64,000 nt of DNA, from contig JAHBVL010000008.1 of the NCBI GenBank assembly GCA_019637585.1, positions 22,610-86,609 of the forward strand, in the 5' to 3' direction. Shown piece after piece: positions 1-8,067 of the stretch. The stretch comes from Thermomicrobiales bacterium (lineage in GTDB: Bacteria; Chloroflexota; Chloroflexia; Thermomicrobiales; UBA6265). Both the position numbers and the translations under genes were made by a program. The notes under the pieces are model-generated. The model had not been told where the DNA came from. It worked only from the letters and a program-made list of their open reading frames with translations, and did no database searches. Positions within the stretch are counted from its first letter, which is position 1, and each line of letters starts with the position of its first letter.

Positions 1-898
1 ACGGATCGCTCATCGAACCGAGGAACCTCGTACCAATGGCCAAGATCACATCCGCCGCCGGTCGCAGGGTTGCATCGGCAAGGTTGCTGACCACCAGGTC
101 TTCCCGATCGGAAACCACACCCCGGCCGTTCGATGAAAGAATGATCGGCGCCTGCAGCAGTGTTGCCAGGGCCAATAACGTCTCGCCAGCGCCACTCCGC
201 TGCAACCCCCCGCCGCCGTAGATGACGGGATTGAGTCCCGAAGCCAGCAGCCTGGCCGCGGCCTGGATCGCGTCCAGATCGAGCGCGGGCGAGCTCTGCC
301 CGGCGACATCACCGCCCAGATCAACGCTCCCCTCGGCAAAGAAGGTGTCGGGCGGCACCTCCACCGTCACCGGGCGTGGTCGCCCCGACCGGAGCTGGCG
401 GAACGCCTCATGCAGCATGCCGGGAATCTCGGCCGGCGTCGTGGAGCGTTGCTGATGTTTCGAGAAAGAACGGGCCATCTCCAGCTGGTAGGGCACCTCA
501 TGCAGCATGCCCCGGCCTACGCCGATCAAATCTGAGCGAATCTGCCCGGTCAGACAAAGCACCGGTGAATTGCAGGCGTACGCCGTGGCCAGACCAGCCG
601 CGGCATTCATCAATCCGGGTCCGGGCACCACCAGGCAGACCCCTTCCCGGCCAGTCACCCGGGCATAGCCGTCTGCCATGTAGGCCGTCGCCTGTTCGTG
701 CCGGGTATGAATCACCCGAAGGTCGTCTGTCGCGTCGTACAGCGCCGAGAAGAGCCCATCGAGCTGCACACCTGGCAGGCCAAAAATCGTATCGACGCCA
801 TATCGCTGGAGCATGGCCACCATCGCCTGCCCACCGGTCATCGTGCGCGAATTCGAATCGAGATGCTGATCTGGTTTGGCGAGAACGGACGAGCTCAC
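1..898 (-). CDS. Thiamine-diphosphate-dependent enzyme, acetolactate synthase-like (partial)
   Basis: The gene is cut by the left edge: 299 N-terminal codons are visible and the C-terminal cofactor diphosphate-binding domain is missing. The visible part is the pyrimidine-binding domain of the acetolactate synthase/benzoylformate decarboxylase family, with HTRHEQATAYMADGYAR (its Glu is the family's ThDP-activating residue) followed by VVPGPGLMNAAAG, and then the start of the central domain. The GTG start is chosen because AAGGAG lies a few bases upstream. Substrate cannot be told from this half, and no small regulatory subunit (ilvH) follows in the window, so a true biosynthetic acetolactate synthase is only one possibility. 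Confidence 0.85.
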   Translation of the reverse strand, partial: MSSSVLAKPDQHLDSNSRTMTGGQAMVAMLQRYGVDTIFGLPGVQLDGLFSALYDATDDLRVIHTRHEQATAYMADGYARVTGREGVCLVVPGPGLMNAAAGLATAYACNSPVLCLTGQIRSDLIGVGRGMLHEVPYQLEMARSFSKHQQRSTTPAEIPGMLHEAFRQLRSGRPRPVTVEVPPDTFFAEGSVDLGGDVAGQSSPALDLDAIQAAARLLASGLNPVIYGGGGLQRSGAGETLLALATLLQAPIILSSNGRGVVSDREDLVVSNLADATLRPAADVILAIGTRFLGSMSDP

Positions 899-1153
899 GG
901 CAACTCCTTGAACGGTGCAACGCGGTGCAGCATCAACGGCGATGTGACCCACAATCGCACCAGCAGACGGCAATTCTAATCGTTGTTGATCAGGGCAAGA
1001 CTCTGCACGGGAAAGTGGCGCCAGCGTGGCTTTTCCCTGTGAGTGCTGTCGTTACAATAGCCGTTGAATCAGGAATCGCCCGGTGACGCGCTGCCGCTTG
1101 CGAAGTGACCGTGCGAGCATGAGGCTGGACCAGCAACCAGACAGGATCGCGCC

Positions 1154-1855
1154 TTGAGATCAGAAGCCGACAAGTGGAAAGTACCGGAAAGCGATCCGGC
1201 CGGACATGGCGCCTCCGGGCGGATCAATGTTCCGGGCGGAGCGTCCAGCGCCGATCTCCCCGTGATCGACGATGAGCGCGGTCTCCTGATCTTCTGCGGC
1301 ATGTGTGGCGCGCTCAATCCCACGACCAGCTACTACTGCGCCGCCTGCGGGTCGACCCTCGTCGACGCATTTCACGCGACCGAGGGACTGCGCGTTTTCG
1401 AGCGGCCGGACGCCGCTTCCCGCATCATCGACATCGTTCCAACCGGCGCCACCCTCGATATCAACGAGGATCCGGATGCTCCCAGTGACTACGTCCGCGT
1501 CCGCCTGGAGAATGGCAAGCTCGGTTATATCCGGCTGGCCGAAGTAGCGGCCATGGCCGCGGCGCCCGCTTCCGGCCCGACGGTTGGCGGCAATCCCGAT
1601 ATCAACACCAACGCGCGAGGCTGCGTTTCGACGACAGGCGCCCTTGCTTCTCTCGCCCTGCTGATCCTCCTGTCCTCTCTTGCGTTCTATCTGATCAATC
1701 AGGAAGACTCGGCGGAAGCGGGATTCCTGGCGCTGGTGACCTGCATGGTCGTCGCGCCACTCTGCCTGCTGATGATCATCCTCTACCTCATGGCCCGGGA
1801 TCGCGAAGACCGGACGCTGGAAGCCGAAGAAGAAGCCCTTCTCCGAGAAGAATGA
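1154..1855 (+). CDS. Zinc-ribbon, SH3-like, two-helix membrane protein
   Basis: A 233-residue protein of unknown role. Around residues 48-68 it has a CGMCG...CAACG zinc ribbon of the double-zinc-ribbon type. A segment that reads like a small SH3-type beta barrel follows (roughly residues 75-130, 'GLRVFERPDAASRIIDIVP'). Two hydrophobic helices sit near the C-terminus (about residues 160-185 and 195-220) before an acidic Glu-rich tail. The TTG start at 1154 has an AGGA seven bases upstream; an in-frame GTG at 1262 would remove the disordered N-terminus but keep all domains. It stands alone between oppositely oriented genes. A stress or envelope sensor is plausible but unproven. Confidence 0.7.
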   Translation: MRSEADKWKVPESDPAGHGASGRINVPGGASSADLPVIDDERGLLIFCGMCGALNPTTSYYCAACGSTLVDAFHATEGLRVFERPDAASRIIDIVPTGATLDINEDPDAPSDYVRVRLENGKLGYIRLAEVAAMAAAPASGPTVGGNPDINTNARGCVSTTGALASLALLILLSSLAFYLINQEDSAEAGFLALVTCMVVAPLCLLMIILYLMARDREDRTLEAEEEALLREE

Positions 1856-1875
1856 GGACGGGCCCGACACAACGA

Positions 1876-1903
1876 CCACCGGTTGAAAACCGGTGGCTAA
1901 CAC
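1876..1903 (+). repeat. TTAGCCAC-type hairpin repeat, copy 1
   Basis: Perfect 9-base inverted repeat (CCACCGGTT, loop GAA, AACCGGTGG) followed by CTAACAC. It lies 20 bases after the stop codon of the zinc-ribbon gene, in the same orientation relative to the upstream gene as the other three copies in the window. There is no T-run, so it is not a classical terminator. Confidence 0.75.
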
Positions 1904-2045
1904 GCCTCGTCCTCGACGCCAAGACTGTTGGCTATCCTGATCATGTGAACAGGAAAGGCTGGTCTATCCCAGGCGATGTCACCTCAGGACAAACCAACCC
2001 ATCAGCGTGAACGAGGAGTCTCAGCCTTTGGCTTCAGCCATCGGA

Positions 2046-2534
2046 TTAGCTGGCCTGCTCCTGATCCCAGAGCTGGCGTTGCACCTGCATGTGACCGAGA
2101 TGCTGCGCGGTGTGGTCAAGCGCATGGATGATGCCCTGCGCTTTCGGCATTTCCGCCCGGCTGACTCCCTGGGCGGGATTCGCCTCCCGGCGGTAGATCG
2201 ATCGCAGATCGTCGTCGGTCAGATTGGCGAACAATGCGGCGAGCTCCGCCAGCCAGGCGTCATACCGCGCCCGGATCGACGCGATCGAACCGCTCGCCTC
2301 GAACTCCGCCAAGCGCTGCCGGTTCAGATCCCTGCCGCCGACGGCCTGTAGCGTCCAGAACTCTCCGGCTCCGGCGATGTGGGTCGCCATACCGTACATC
2401 GTGCTGATATCCCCATGCGCCTGACTCGTTTTCCAGGTGGCCAGCGCATCCTCCGGCATCCCTTCCATCGTTTCGATGACCTGATTCAGGAGTTTTTCCA
2501 GCGTCGCGAGAACGGCATCGTTGTACGGATTCAT
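2046..2534 (-). CDS. DinB-family protein
   Basis: A 162-residue four-helix-bundle protein of the DinB/YfiT superfamily. The superfamily's metal-binding histidine pattern is visible: a His in MATHIAGAG near residue 52 and the C-terminal LDHTAQHLGHMQ block. Members are often thiol S-transferases (mycothiol or bacillithiol) or of unknown activity; the substrate cannot be read here. The ATG start has GAGGAG five bases upstream. It is the last gene of an apparent three-gene operon behind a PHP phosphoesterase and a metallo-beta-lactamase hydrolase, nine bases after the latter's stop. Confidence 0.8.
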   Translation of the reverse strand: MNPYNDAVLATLEKLLNQVIETMEGMPEDALATWKTSQAHGDISTMYGMATHIAGAGEFWTLQAVGGRDLNRQRLAEFEASGSIASIRARYDAWLAELAALFANLTDDDLRSIYRREANPAQGVSRAEMPKAQGIIHALDHTAQHLGHMQVQRQLWDQEQAS

Positions 2535-2543
2535 GGCACTCCT

Positions 2544-3170
2544 CTATCGATATGACTGCAACCAGGGTTCAGCGCCGATCGTCGTCGGCAACCCATGTCC
2601 GGGATAGACCGTCACCTCTCCGGGCAGAACAGCCAACCGCTTCAAACTGGCTGCCATGTCGGTTTGCGACGCGCCCGGTATGTCGATTCTGCCGTGACCA
2701 TTGGGAAAAAGCACGTCCCCGCCCAGGAAGACCCTGTCTGCCTCGGAGTACAGCGCCGTGTGACCCGGTTCATGACCCGGCAGATGCATGATCGCGAAGT
2801 TCGTCTCACCGAGCTCGACCGTTTCACCGTCCGCCACCAACCCGTCGATCGCGGCCGGTGCGATCTCGAATGGCAGATCGAGCGCACTCGATCCGGGCGA
2901 GGTCAAACCGGGAGCGCTCAGCGGATGCGCCAGAAGTGGCGCGCCGGTACGGTTCTTCATCTCGGCGGCATCTCCCACATGATCCCAATGGGCGTGGGTA
3001 ATGTAGATCAGCTCGATCGTGGCGCCAGCATCCTCTGCCGCGCTGATGACGTCATCGGTCGATCCCATTGGCGCGTCGATGATCAACGCTCGTTTAGTGG
3101 CATCGTCGATGACCAGATAGGCATTGGTCTCCAGCGGACCGGCGGGAAATGTCTGAATCGTCAGACTCAT
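2544..3170 (-). CDS. MBL-fold metallohydrolase (glyoxalase II-like)
   Basis: A 208-residue metallo-beta-lactamase-fold hydrolase. The THAHWDH motif (about residue 55) binds the two metals. It is followed by further metal-ligand motifs: the His in MHLPGHEPGHT, the Asp in FLGGDVLF and the final His in YPGHGLPT. Size and motif order fit the short glyoxalase II-like thioester hydrolases. The ATG at 3170 is preferred over longer upstream readings because it overlaps the TGA of the PHP gene by four bases (ATGA), a typical coupled start, and the sequence from there begins like family members (MSLTIQTFPAGPLETNAYLV). Confidence 0.88.
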   Translation of the reverse strand: MSLTIQTFPAGPLETNAYLVIDDATKRALIIDAPMGSTDDVISAAEDAGATIELIYITHAHWDHVGDAAEMKNRTGAPLLAHPLSAPGLTSPGSSALDLPFEIAPAAIDGLVADGETVELGETNFAIMHLPGHEPGHTALYSEADRVFLGGDVLFPNGHGRIDIPGASQTDMAASLKRLAVLPGEVTVYPGHGLPTTIGAEPWLQSYR

Positions 3171-4183
3171 GCGGAAACAGCTCCTTCCTCGGTGCGTTCG
3201 TGATGGACATCCTGTTGCGGCTCTGCTGTCTGGCTCTCGTCCGGTCCGGGCGCGGGAGCGGGCGGCTGAGCAGGCAATGGCTCCATGCTGCTCGTCCAGA
3301 CCGGACCATTGGTATCGACATCGACAATCAGCCCCAGCCGCTCGAGCAGAGCGGCGCACCAGGCAGCGCGCCAGGGTTTGGGATCGACCGGTTTGCCGGG
3401 AGCATGTGAATCGGAACCACAGGAAATAAGCAAGCCACGCCGCTCGGCGATCTCCCGGTAGAGTGCGGTCTGCTCAGCGGTGTGAGAACGATAGTGCGCT
3501 TCCAGGCCATCCATCGGCGCGATCGGCAATAGCCGGTCGAGGTCCGCGTCGGTAACCACGCCGACCGCATCGTCCCGCCCGGGATGCGCCACAACGCAGA
3601 CTCCACCTGCCTCATGAGCGGCCGCGACAACCGCTTCGACCGGCAGATCGGCGGTGAATGTCCCTCCCAGCGAAACCAGCATCTCAGCGGCTTCCTTCAG
3701 ATTCGGGGCATGTTTGTCCTGAATCACCGCCGAGAGCACATGGAATGGCCACAGGACCCGACCGTTGCGAATCTCTTCGAGCGACGGCAGATCCCGCCCT
3801 GAAGCGATGAATCGCTCGCGAGCGTCGATGGCGTTGATGTTCAGCTGGTCGTCGATATCCCGCATCAGCGCCAGAAATGGCCGGGCCGCGGCATCATCGC
3901 GATCCGGCCGGATGCCGTAGACCAGGATGTGCAGTTGCCGCTCTTCCCATTTGCAGGTGACCTCGACGCCAGGGATGACCGTCACCCCTCTTTGCCGTCC
4001 CAGGTCGATCGCCTCGACGACCGATTTCTGAGAGTCGTGATCGCAGACGGCAGCGACCGCGAAGTCGTGCTCCGCCAGATAGGTTGTCAGGGTGTCGGGT
4101 GTCCAGAATCCGTCGCTGGCCAGGGTGTGGAGGTGCAGATCGACGCGATCGGTCCCGTGCAGCGATTCGTGTGGGTCAGCCAT
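3167..4183 (-). CDS. PHP-domain phosphoesterase
   Basis: A 338-residue protein of the PHP family, which hydrolyses phosphoester bonds with a cluster of metals. The family motifs appear in order: VDLHLHTLASDG near residue 15, CDHD, IPGVEVTC, VVAHPGRDD and SCGSDSHAPGK. This layout matches the single-domain YciV/TrpH-like proteins (nucleoside 3',5'-bisphosphate phosphatase or RNase AM type) rather than the polymerase-associated domain. After the catalytic domain (to about residue 290) there is a Pro/Ala/Glu-rich tail that looks disordered. It is the first gene of the minus-strand operon with the MBL hydrolase and the DinB protein, and is divergent from the phosphomannomutase. Confidence 0.85.
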   Translation of the reverse strand: MADPHESLHGTDRVDLHLHTLASDGFWTPDTLTTYLAEHDFAVAAVCDHDSQKSVVEAIDLGRQRGVTVIPGVEVTCKWEERQLHILVYGIRPDRDDAAARPFLALMRDIDDQLNINAIDARERFIASGRDLPSLEEIRNGRVLWPFHVLSAVIQDKHAPNLKEAAEMLVSLGGTFTADLPVEAVVAAAHEAGGVCVVAHPGRDDAVGVVTDADLDRLLPIAPMDGLEAHYRSHTAEQTALYREIAERRGLLISCGSDSHAPGKPVDPKPWRAAWCAALLERLGLIVDVDTNGPVWTSSMEPLPAQPPAPAPGPDESQTAEPQQDVHHERTEEGAVSA

Positions 4184-4324
4184 GAATACCAGTTCTCTCT
4201 TCAGGACTCATCCGGTTGAGTCCTCTACGAGAGTCTACTCCCACCCGAAAAGCTTGCGCGGCACGGCTTGAGCGTGTCACCATCGGTCCGGCCGTTGGCC
4301 CGCAACGTTGATCAGGAGTGCGAC

Positions 4325-5707
4325 ATGACCGTGACCCCGAATCAGAAACCGGAGACCTACGCGCTCTTCAAGGCGTACGACATCCGCGGCGTCGCTCCGT
4401 CCGAACTCGACCCCGATGTCGCCTATTCAGTCGGCCGGGCGCTCGTGGCCTATCTGCAACCGTCGGAAGTCGCAGTCGGTCGCGATATGCGTGTTTCGGG
4501 CGACGTGCTGGCCGCGGCGCTGATCGACGGCATTCGGGACCAGGGAGCGGACGTCGTTGATGTCGGGCTCGTATCCACCGATGCGCTCTACTTCGCCGTC
4601 GGCAAGTTCGGGTATGCCGCGGGCGTGATGATCACCGCATCCCACAACCCGCCCCAGTACAACGGGTTCAAGATCTGCCGGGAAGAAGCGCGGGCGCTTT
4701 CGCTGGAAGATGGAATCGGCCAGATACGCGATCTGGTCGTCACCGGCAAGATCAGCGATCCACCGGGCGGACGTCGCGGCGACGTGATCCGCAAGGAAAT
4801 CATCCAGGACTACGTCGATCAGGCGGTTTCGCTCGTCGATGTCTCCGCGTTCAAGCCGTTCAAAGTCGTGGTCGATGCCGGCAACGGCATGGCCGGCAAG
4901 ACGATTCCGCCCCTCTTCGACAAGCTGCCCTGCGATCTGGTGCCTCTCTTTTTCGACCTCGACGGCACGTTTCCCAACCACCTGGCCAACCCGATCGATC
5001 CCAAGAACATGGTCGATCTGCAGGCGGCGGTCATCGAGCACAAGGCCGATCTCGGCGTGGCGTTCGATGGCGATGCCGACCGGATGTTTCTGGTCGACGA
5101 GCAGGGCAAGCTCATCGGCGGGGATATCACCACCGCCATGGTGGCCATCTCGATTCTGGAGAGCGATCCTGGCGCCGCGATCTGCTACAACCTGATCTGC
5201 TCCCGCTCGGTGCCGGAAACGATCGCGGCCCACGGCGGCAGACCGGTCCGCACCCCCGTCGGTCACTCGCTGATCAAGAAGATCATGCGCGAAGAGGACG
5301 CCGTTTTCGGCGGTGAACACTCGGGACACTATTACTTCAGGGACAACTGGTACGCCGACTCCGGGCTCTTCGCCATGCTCCGCGTTCTGCAGCTGATGTC
5401 CAGCGCGGGCAAGCCGCTTTCCGAGGTGGCGGGGCCGATCGACACCCGTATCCGCAGCGGCGAGATCAATCTCGAAATCGAGGACAAGCCAGCCGCGATC
5501 GATCGGGTGAAGCGCTACTACGAAGACGCCGGCGCCGAGATCGACGAGTTCGATGGGCTGACCGTGCAACAGTCCGACCGGTGGCTCAACATCCGCGCAT
5601 CGAACACGGAGCCTCTCTTGCGGGTCAACGTCGAGGGGGACACAAACGAGGCGATGGAGTCGCTGCGAGACGAAGTCCTGTCGATCATCGCCCCCGCTCG
5701 TGGATAG
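4325..5707 (+). CDS. manB: Phosphomannomutase/phosphoglucomutase
   Basis: A 460-residue alpha-D-phosphohexomutase interconverting sugar 1- and 6-phosphates for cell-wall and glycan precursors. The catalytic phosphoserine loop is TASHNPPQYNGFK (Ser about 106), the Mg-binding loop is DGDADR, the sugar-specificity loop is GGEHSGHYYF, and the C-terminal phosphate-binding loop is in RASNTEPLLRVN. The four-domain length is normal. The ATG at 4325 is chosen over an upstream start at 4268 because AGGAG lies seven bases before it and the conserved sequence starts just after it. Dual phosphomannomutase/phosphoglucomutase activity is common in the family. The DUF402 gene overlaps its end by eight bases. 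Confidence 0.92.
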   Translation: MTVTPNQKPETYALFKAYDIRGVAPSELDPDVAYSVGRALVAYLQPSEVAVGRDMRVSGDVLAAALIDGIRDQGADVVDVGLVSTDALYFAVGKFGYAAGVMITASHNPPQYNGFKICREEARALSLEDGIGQIRDLVVTGKISDPPGGRRGDVIRKEIIQDYVDQAVSLVDVSAFKPFKVVVDAGNGMAGKTIPPLFDKLPCDLVPLFFDLDGTFPNHLANPIDPKNMVDLQAAVIEHKADLGVAFDGDADRMFLVDEQGKLIGGDITTAMVAISILESDPGAAICYNLICSRSVPETIAAHGGRPVRTPVGHSLIKKIMREEDAVFGGEHSGHYYFRDNWYADSGLFAMLRVLQLMSSAGKPLSEVAGPIDTRIRSGEINLEIEDKPAAIDRVKRYYEDAGAEIDEFDGLTVQQSDRWLNIRASNTEPLLRVNVEGDTNEAMESLRDEVLSIIAPARG

Positions 5708-6239
5708 CCCACTTCGTCCGGTCGATCGGCTCACCTGGGCCAATCTGGCGCCCGGCACGGAGATCGAGATCGTCAAACTGGCGCCCGGTGGAGAGGAAGT
5801 CACTCGCTACCCGGGGATCATTCAGGCTGCGCCGCACAACAGCGAGGAGTGGATCGTCGCGGAGGCGTGGTGGACTCGCGAGTCGCTGCATGTCGGCGAA
5901 CTCCTCTTTGCCACCGGCGACAGGCTGCTGGAGTACTTCTCACCCAGTCATCCATACGACGCCTTTGCCGTCTTTTCTCCGGCAGGCGTACTGCGCGGCT
6001 GGTATGCCAACGTCACCTGGCCGTCCTGGATGGACCTGGACGGCCACCAGCCCGTCCTCTACTGGCACGACCTCTACGTCGACCTCATCGCCCTCCCAAA
6101 TGGCTCCTATACCATCATGGACGAGGATGAGCTGGCGGCGGCGCCAATCGCCGCCGACGTCAGAGCAATGGTTCAGACCGCACGCGACGAGCTGATCCGG
6201 CGATTCAAGAACCGAGAGCTGCCGTTCATCGACGGATAG
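5700..6239 (+). CDS. DUF402-family protein
   Basis: A 179-residue protein. Residues from about 75 to 145 carry the DUF402 (FomD/YgaC barrel-like) pattern: a phrase like RGWYANVTWPSW, then YWHDLYVDLIALPNG and the acidic MDEDEL. Characterised relatives are nucleoside diphosphate or nucleotidyl phosphonate hydrolases with metal-binding Asp/Glu residues, so a phosphatase role is a family-based inference. The GTG start overlaps the phosphomannomutase stop by eight bases, implying translational coupling and possibly a shared role in sugar nucleotide metabolism. Confidence 0.75.
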   Translation: MDSPLRPVDRLTWANLAPGTEIEIVKLAPGGEEVTRYPGIIQAAPHNSEEWIVAEAWWTRESLHVGELLFATGDRLLEYFSPSHPYDAFAVFSPAGVLRGWYANVTWPSWMDLDGHQPVLYWHDLYVDLIALPNGSYTIMDEDELAAAPIAADVRAMVQTARDELIRRFKNRELPFIDG

Positions 6240-6354
6240 CCTCAATCGGCCAGATTGATCTCGCAACGTGCGCGAGATCATCCGGGATCCAACGGTCGTC
6301 ACGCCGCATCAGCGGCGACGGAGTTGAGAGCCCCTGCTTGGACCGCGCAGGGTG

Positions 6355-6396
6355 CCCCCCTCTCCCGCGGTCGGGAGAGGGGCCGGGGGTGAGGGA
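6355..6396 (+). repeat. CCCTCTCCC palindromic repeat, copy 1
   Basis: An inverted repeat built on CCCCTCTCCCG and CGGGAGAGGGG, followed by GGGGGTGAGGGA. The same unit recurs at about 31.4, 34.9, 37.2, 49.5 and 55.2 kb in this window. It lies downstream of the plus-strand DUF402 gene. Elements with this consensus are scattered through many high-GC genomes; no mobile enzyme is linked here. Confidence 0.8.
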
Positions 6397-6671
6397 AGTT
6401 CCGTGGTCGGGAGTCCGGGGTCCAAAGCCCCAAACGCGTCTTCTACTCCCAACTATCCGCCTCGTCGGGCCACAGGTGCCCGAACTACGATTGCACCTCT
6501 CCCTGGGTCATGAAATGCGGCGTGGTCGTTGAGGTTCCTTATCGACCTCCGGTCGATTGCTCCGGCAGAGCGCCGGAGCCTACGTTGACCGCCTGCCGCC
6601 AGCAGGGTGGGTTTCTCATCCAGAACAGATGGCAGAGTCAGCCAACGATCTCGTCACCTTAGCCGAGGAGT

Positions 6672-6700
6672 GTTAGCCACCGGTCTTCAACCGGTGGTTT
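6672..6700 (-). repeat. TTAGCCAC-type hairpin repeat, copy 2
   Basis: An 8-base inverted repeat (CCACCGGT with ACCGGTGG, five-base loop). Read on the minus strand it starts 11 bases after the TAG of the P1 peptidase gene and ends in GGCTAACAC, matching copy 1 in sequence and in orientation relative to the gene it follows. Confidence 0.75.
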
Positions 6701-6706
6701 CTCAGG

Positions 6707-7840
6707 CTAGACCCGGTTCAACCGTCCAAACCGCTCAACAACCTCCTGCAACCCATCGAGAGGAATCGATTCGCACAGGCGGTCGTTGACGCCGACCATC
6801 GTTTCGGCCATGCACAGGGCGTTGATGATCGCTTCTTCCGTTGCTTCGGCGGCGCCCTCGAAGAGGGGGCTGATTTCGCTGTTCGGGAAGTGCCGGACGC
6901 TCGTCAACGCACGAGCGCCGGCCGGGTCGGCACCGCGATTGCCGGTGCTGAAAGCCAGAAAGAGGTCGCCGCTGCCGTTCGAACCAAATCCACCGACTCT
7001 GGCCAGTCCGATCGTGGCCCGCTGCGCGAGGCGCTTGCATTGGTGGGGCAGCAACGGTGCATCGGTCGCCAGGATCACGATGATCGAACCCGCGCCGGGA
7101 TCCTGGGGCTTTCGGACGAATCTCGAACCGGACGACACCACATCGACGCCGATCGCTTCGCCGACGGGCGCGCCGTCGACACGCAGCAGGGATCGCGAGC
7201 CGTAGTTGGCCTGCACCAGGGCTCCCACGATCCATTCGCCGCCAGCTGCGCTGACAACTCGCGAAGACGTGCCGATCCCACCCTTGAACTCATGGCAGAT
7301 CATGCCGGTGCCGCCACCGACATTTCCCTCCGGCACCGGTCCGCTCTTCGCGCCATCGAGCGCCGCGAAGACGTGTTCGGCGCGGACGTGGAATCCGTTG
7401 ATATCGTTCAACCAGCCGTCATAGGTTTCGCCGACCACCGGCAACCCAAAGCTGAGATCTTCGTCATACACATTCGCCCGGGCTTCCCAGGCGATGATCG
7501 CGTCCCGCACCACCCCGACGCTATGGGTGTTGGTGATGCCGATCGGCGACGTCAGCAATCCCGACTCTTCGATCCAGGCGATGCCCGTCATCTCCCCATT
7601 GCCGTTCAGCTGGTGATACCCGGCGAAGATCGGATCGCGAGCGATACCGTCGGGATGCGGACGAATCATGGTGACCCCGGTGCGCACCGGCCCCTGGCCA
7701 ACAACTAGGTCACCCTCCCCTTCGATCAGCGTTGAATGCCCAACCGTGAGACCGGCGACGTCGGTGATGGCGTTCAACGGACCCGCTGGCATCCGGCCGA
7801 TCGTGATGCCCAGTTCTCGCGCTCGTTGCCTTTCCGTCAT
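6707..7840 (-). CDS. P1-family (S58/DmpA) peptidase
   Basis: A 377-residue N-terminal-nucleophile hydrolase of family P1/S58, whose members are aminopeptidases, D-esterases or beta-peptidyl aminopeptidases that mature by self-cleavage. Visible family blocks are GPLNAITDVAGLTVGHSTL at the N-terminus, GITNTHSVGVVRDA, GGGTGMICHEFKGGIGTSSR (the GTSSR region is the cleavage and nucleophile site), and GSGDLFLAFSTGN. Full length. Its ATG overlaps the TGA of the carboxylase epsilon-like gene by four bases, so it ends the long methylmalonyl-CoA block. Whether it serves that pathway is unknown. Confidence 0.88.
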   Translation of the reverse strand: MTERQRARELGITIGRMPAGPLNAITDVAGLTVGHSTLIEGEGDLVVGQGPVRTGVTMIRPHPDGIARDPIFAGYHQLNGNGEMTGIAWIEESGLLTSPIGITNTHSVGVVRDAIIAWEARANVYDEDLSFGLPVVGETYDGWLNDINGFHVRAEHVFAALDGAKSGPVPEGNVGGGTGMICHEFKGGIGTSSRVVSAAGGEWIVGALVQANYGSRSLLRVDGAPVGEAIGVDVVSSGSRFVRKPQDPGAGSIIVILATDAPLLPHQCKRLAQRATIGLARVGGFGSNGSGDLFLAFSTGNRGADPAGARALTSVRHFPNSEISPLFEGAAEATEEAIINALCMAETMVGVNDRLCESIPLDGLQEVVERFGRLNRV

Positions 7841-8067
7841 CGTTCCAGCCAGTTCGGAAGGTCAGCGCCGCGATTGCTCGACGCCAAGCGGTTCAGATGC
7901 GCGCGACGACGCCCCGCCATCGCCCATCGCGATGGGACCTCGCCACTCTCTACGTCATCCTCCTTCACCGCCCGCAAATGGAGCAGGAGCGTGGCCAGCA
8001 CGGCATCTTCCTCGTCCTGCGACGGAACCGGATGGATCATGAGGCGAATATCGGGGATTTCACTCAT
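7837..8067 (-). CDS. Acyl-CoA carboxylase epsilon-like small subunit
   Basis: A 76-residue protein. Its ATG at 8067 overlaps the carboxyltransferase stop by four bases and its own stop overlaps the next start by four bases, so the reading is well bounded; a longer reading from 8145 would run back into the upstream gene. The sequence pattern (PSQDEEDAVLATLLLHL, then SRWAMAGRRR) fits the acyl-CoA carboxylase epsilon family (PF13822), which helps assemble propionyl/acetyl-CoA carboxylases in actinobacteria. Position directly after the beta subunit supports that reading. Similarity is judged by eye on a very short protein. Confidence 0.6.
   Translation of the reverse strand: MSEIPDIRLMIHPVPSQDEEDAVLATLLLHLRAVKEDDVESGEVPSRWAMAGRRRAHLNRLASSNRGADLPNWLER

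Larger units (their letters stand above)
6240..6706. other. Intergenic repeat-rich stretch
   Basis: About 470 bases between convergent genes with no credible coding sequence. It holds a CCCTCTCCC palindrome (6355-6396), a GCTCCGG...CCGGAGC inverted repeat near 6560-6583, and a TTAGCCAC-type hairpin (6672-6700) just beyond the stop codon of the P1 peptidase. Confidence 0.7.

Noticed and set aside
4427-5803. A 458-codon minus-strand frame opposite phosphomannomutase
   Set aside because: Antisense shadow; the sense strand has all four mutase active-site loops.
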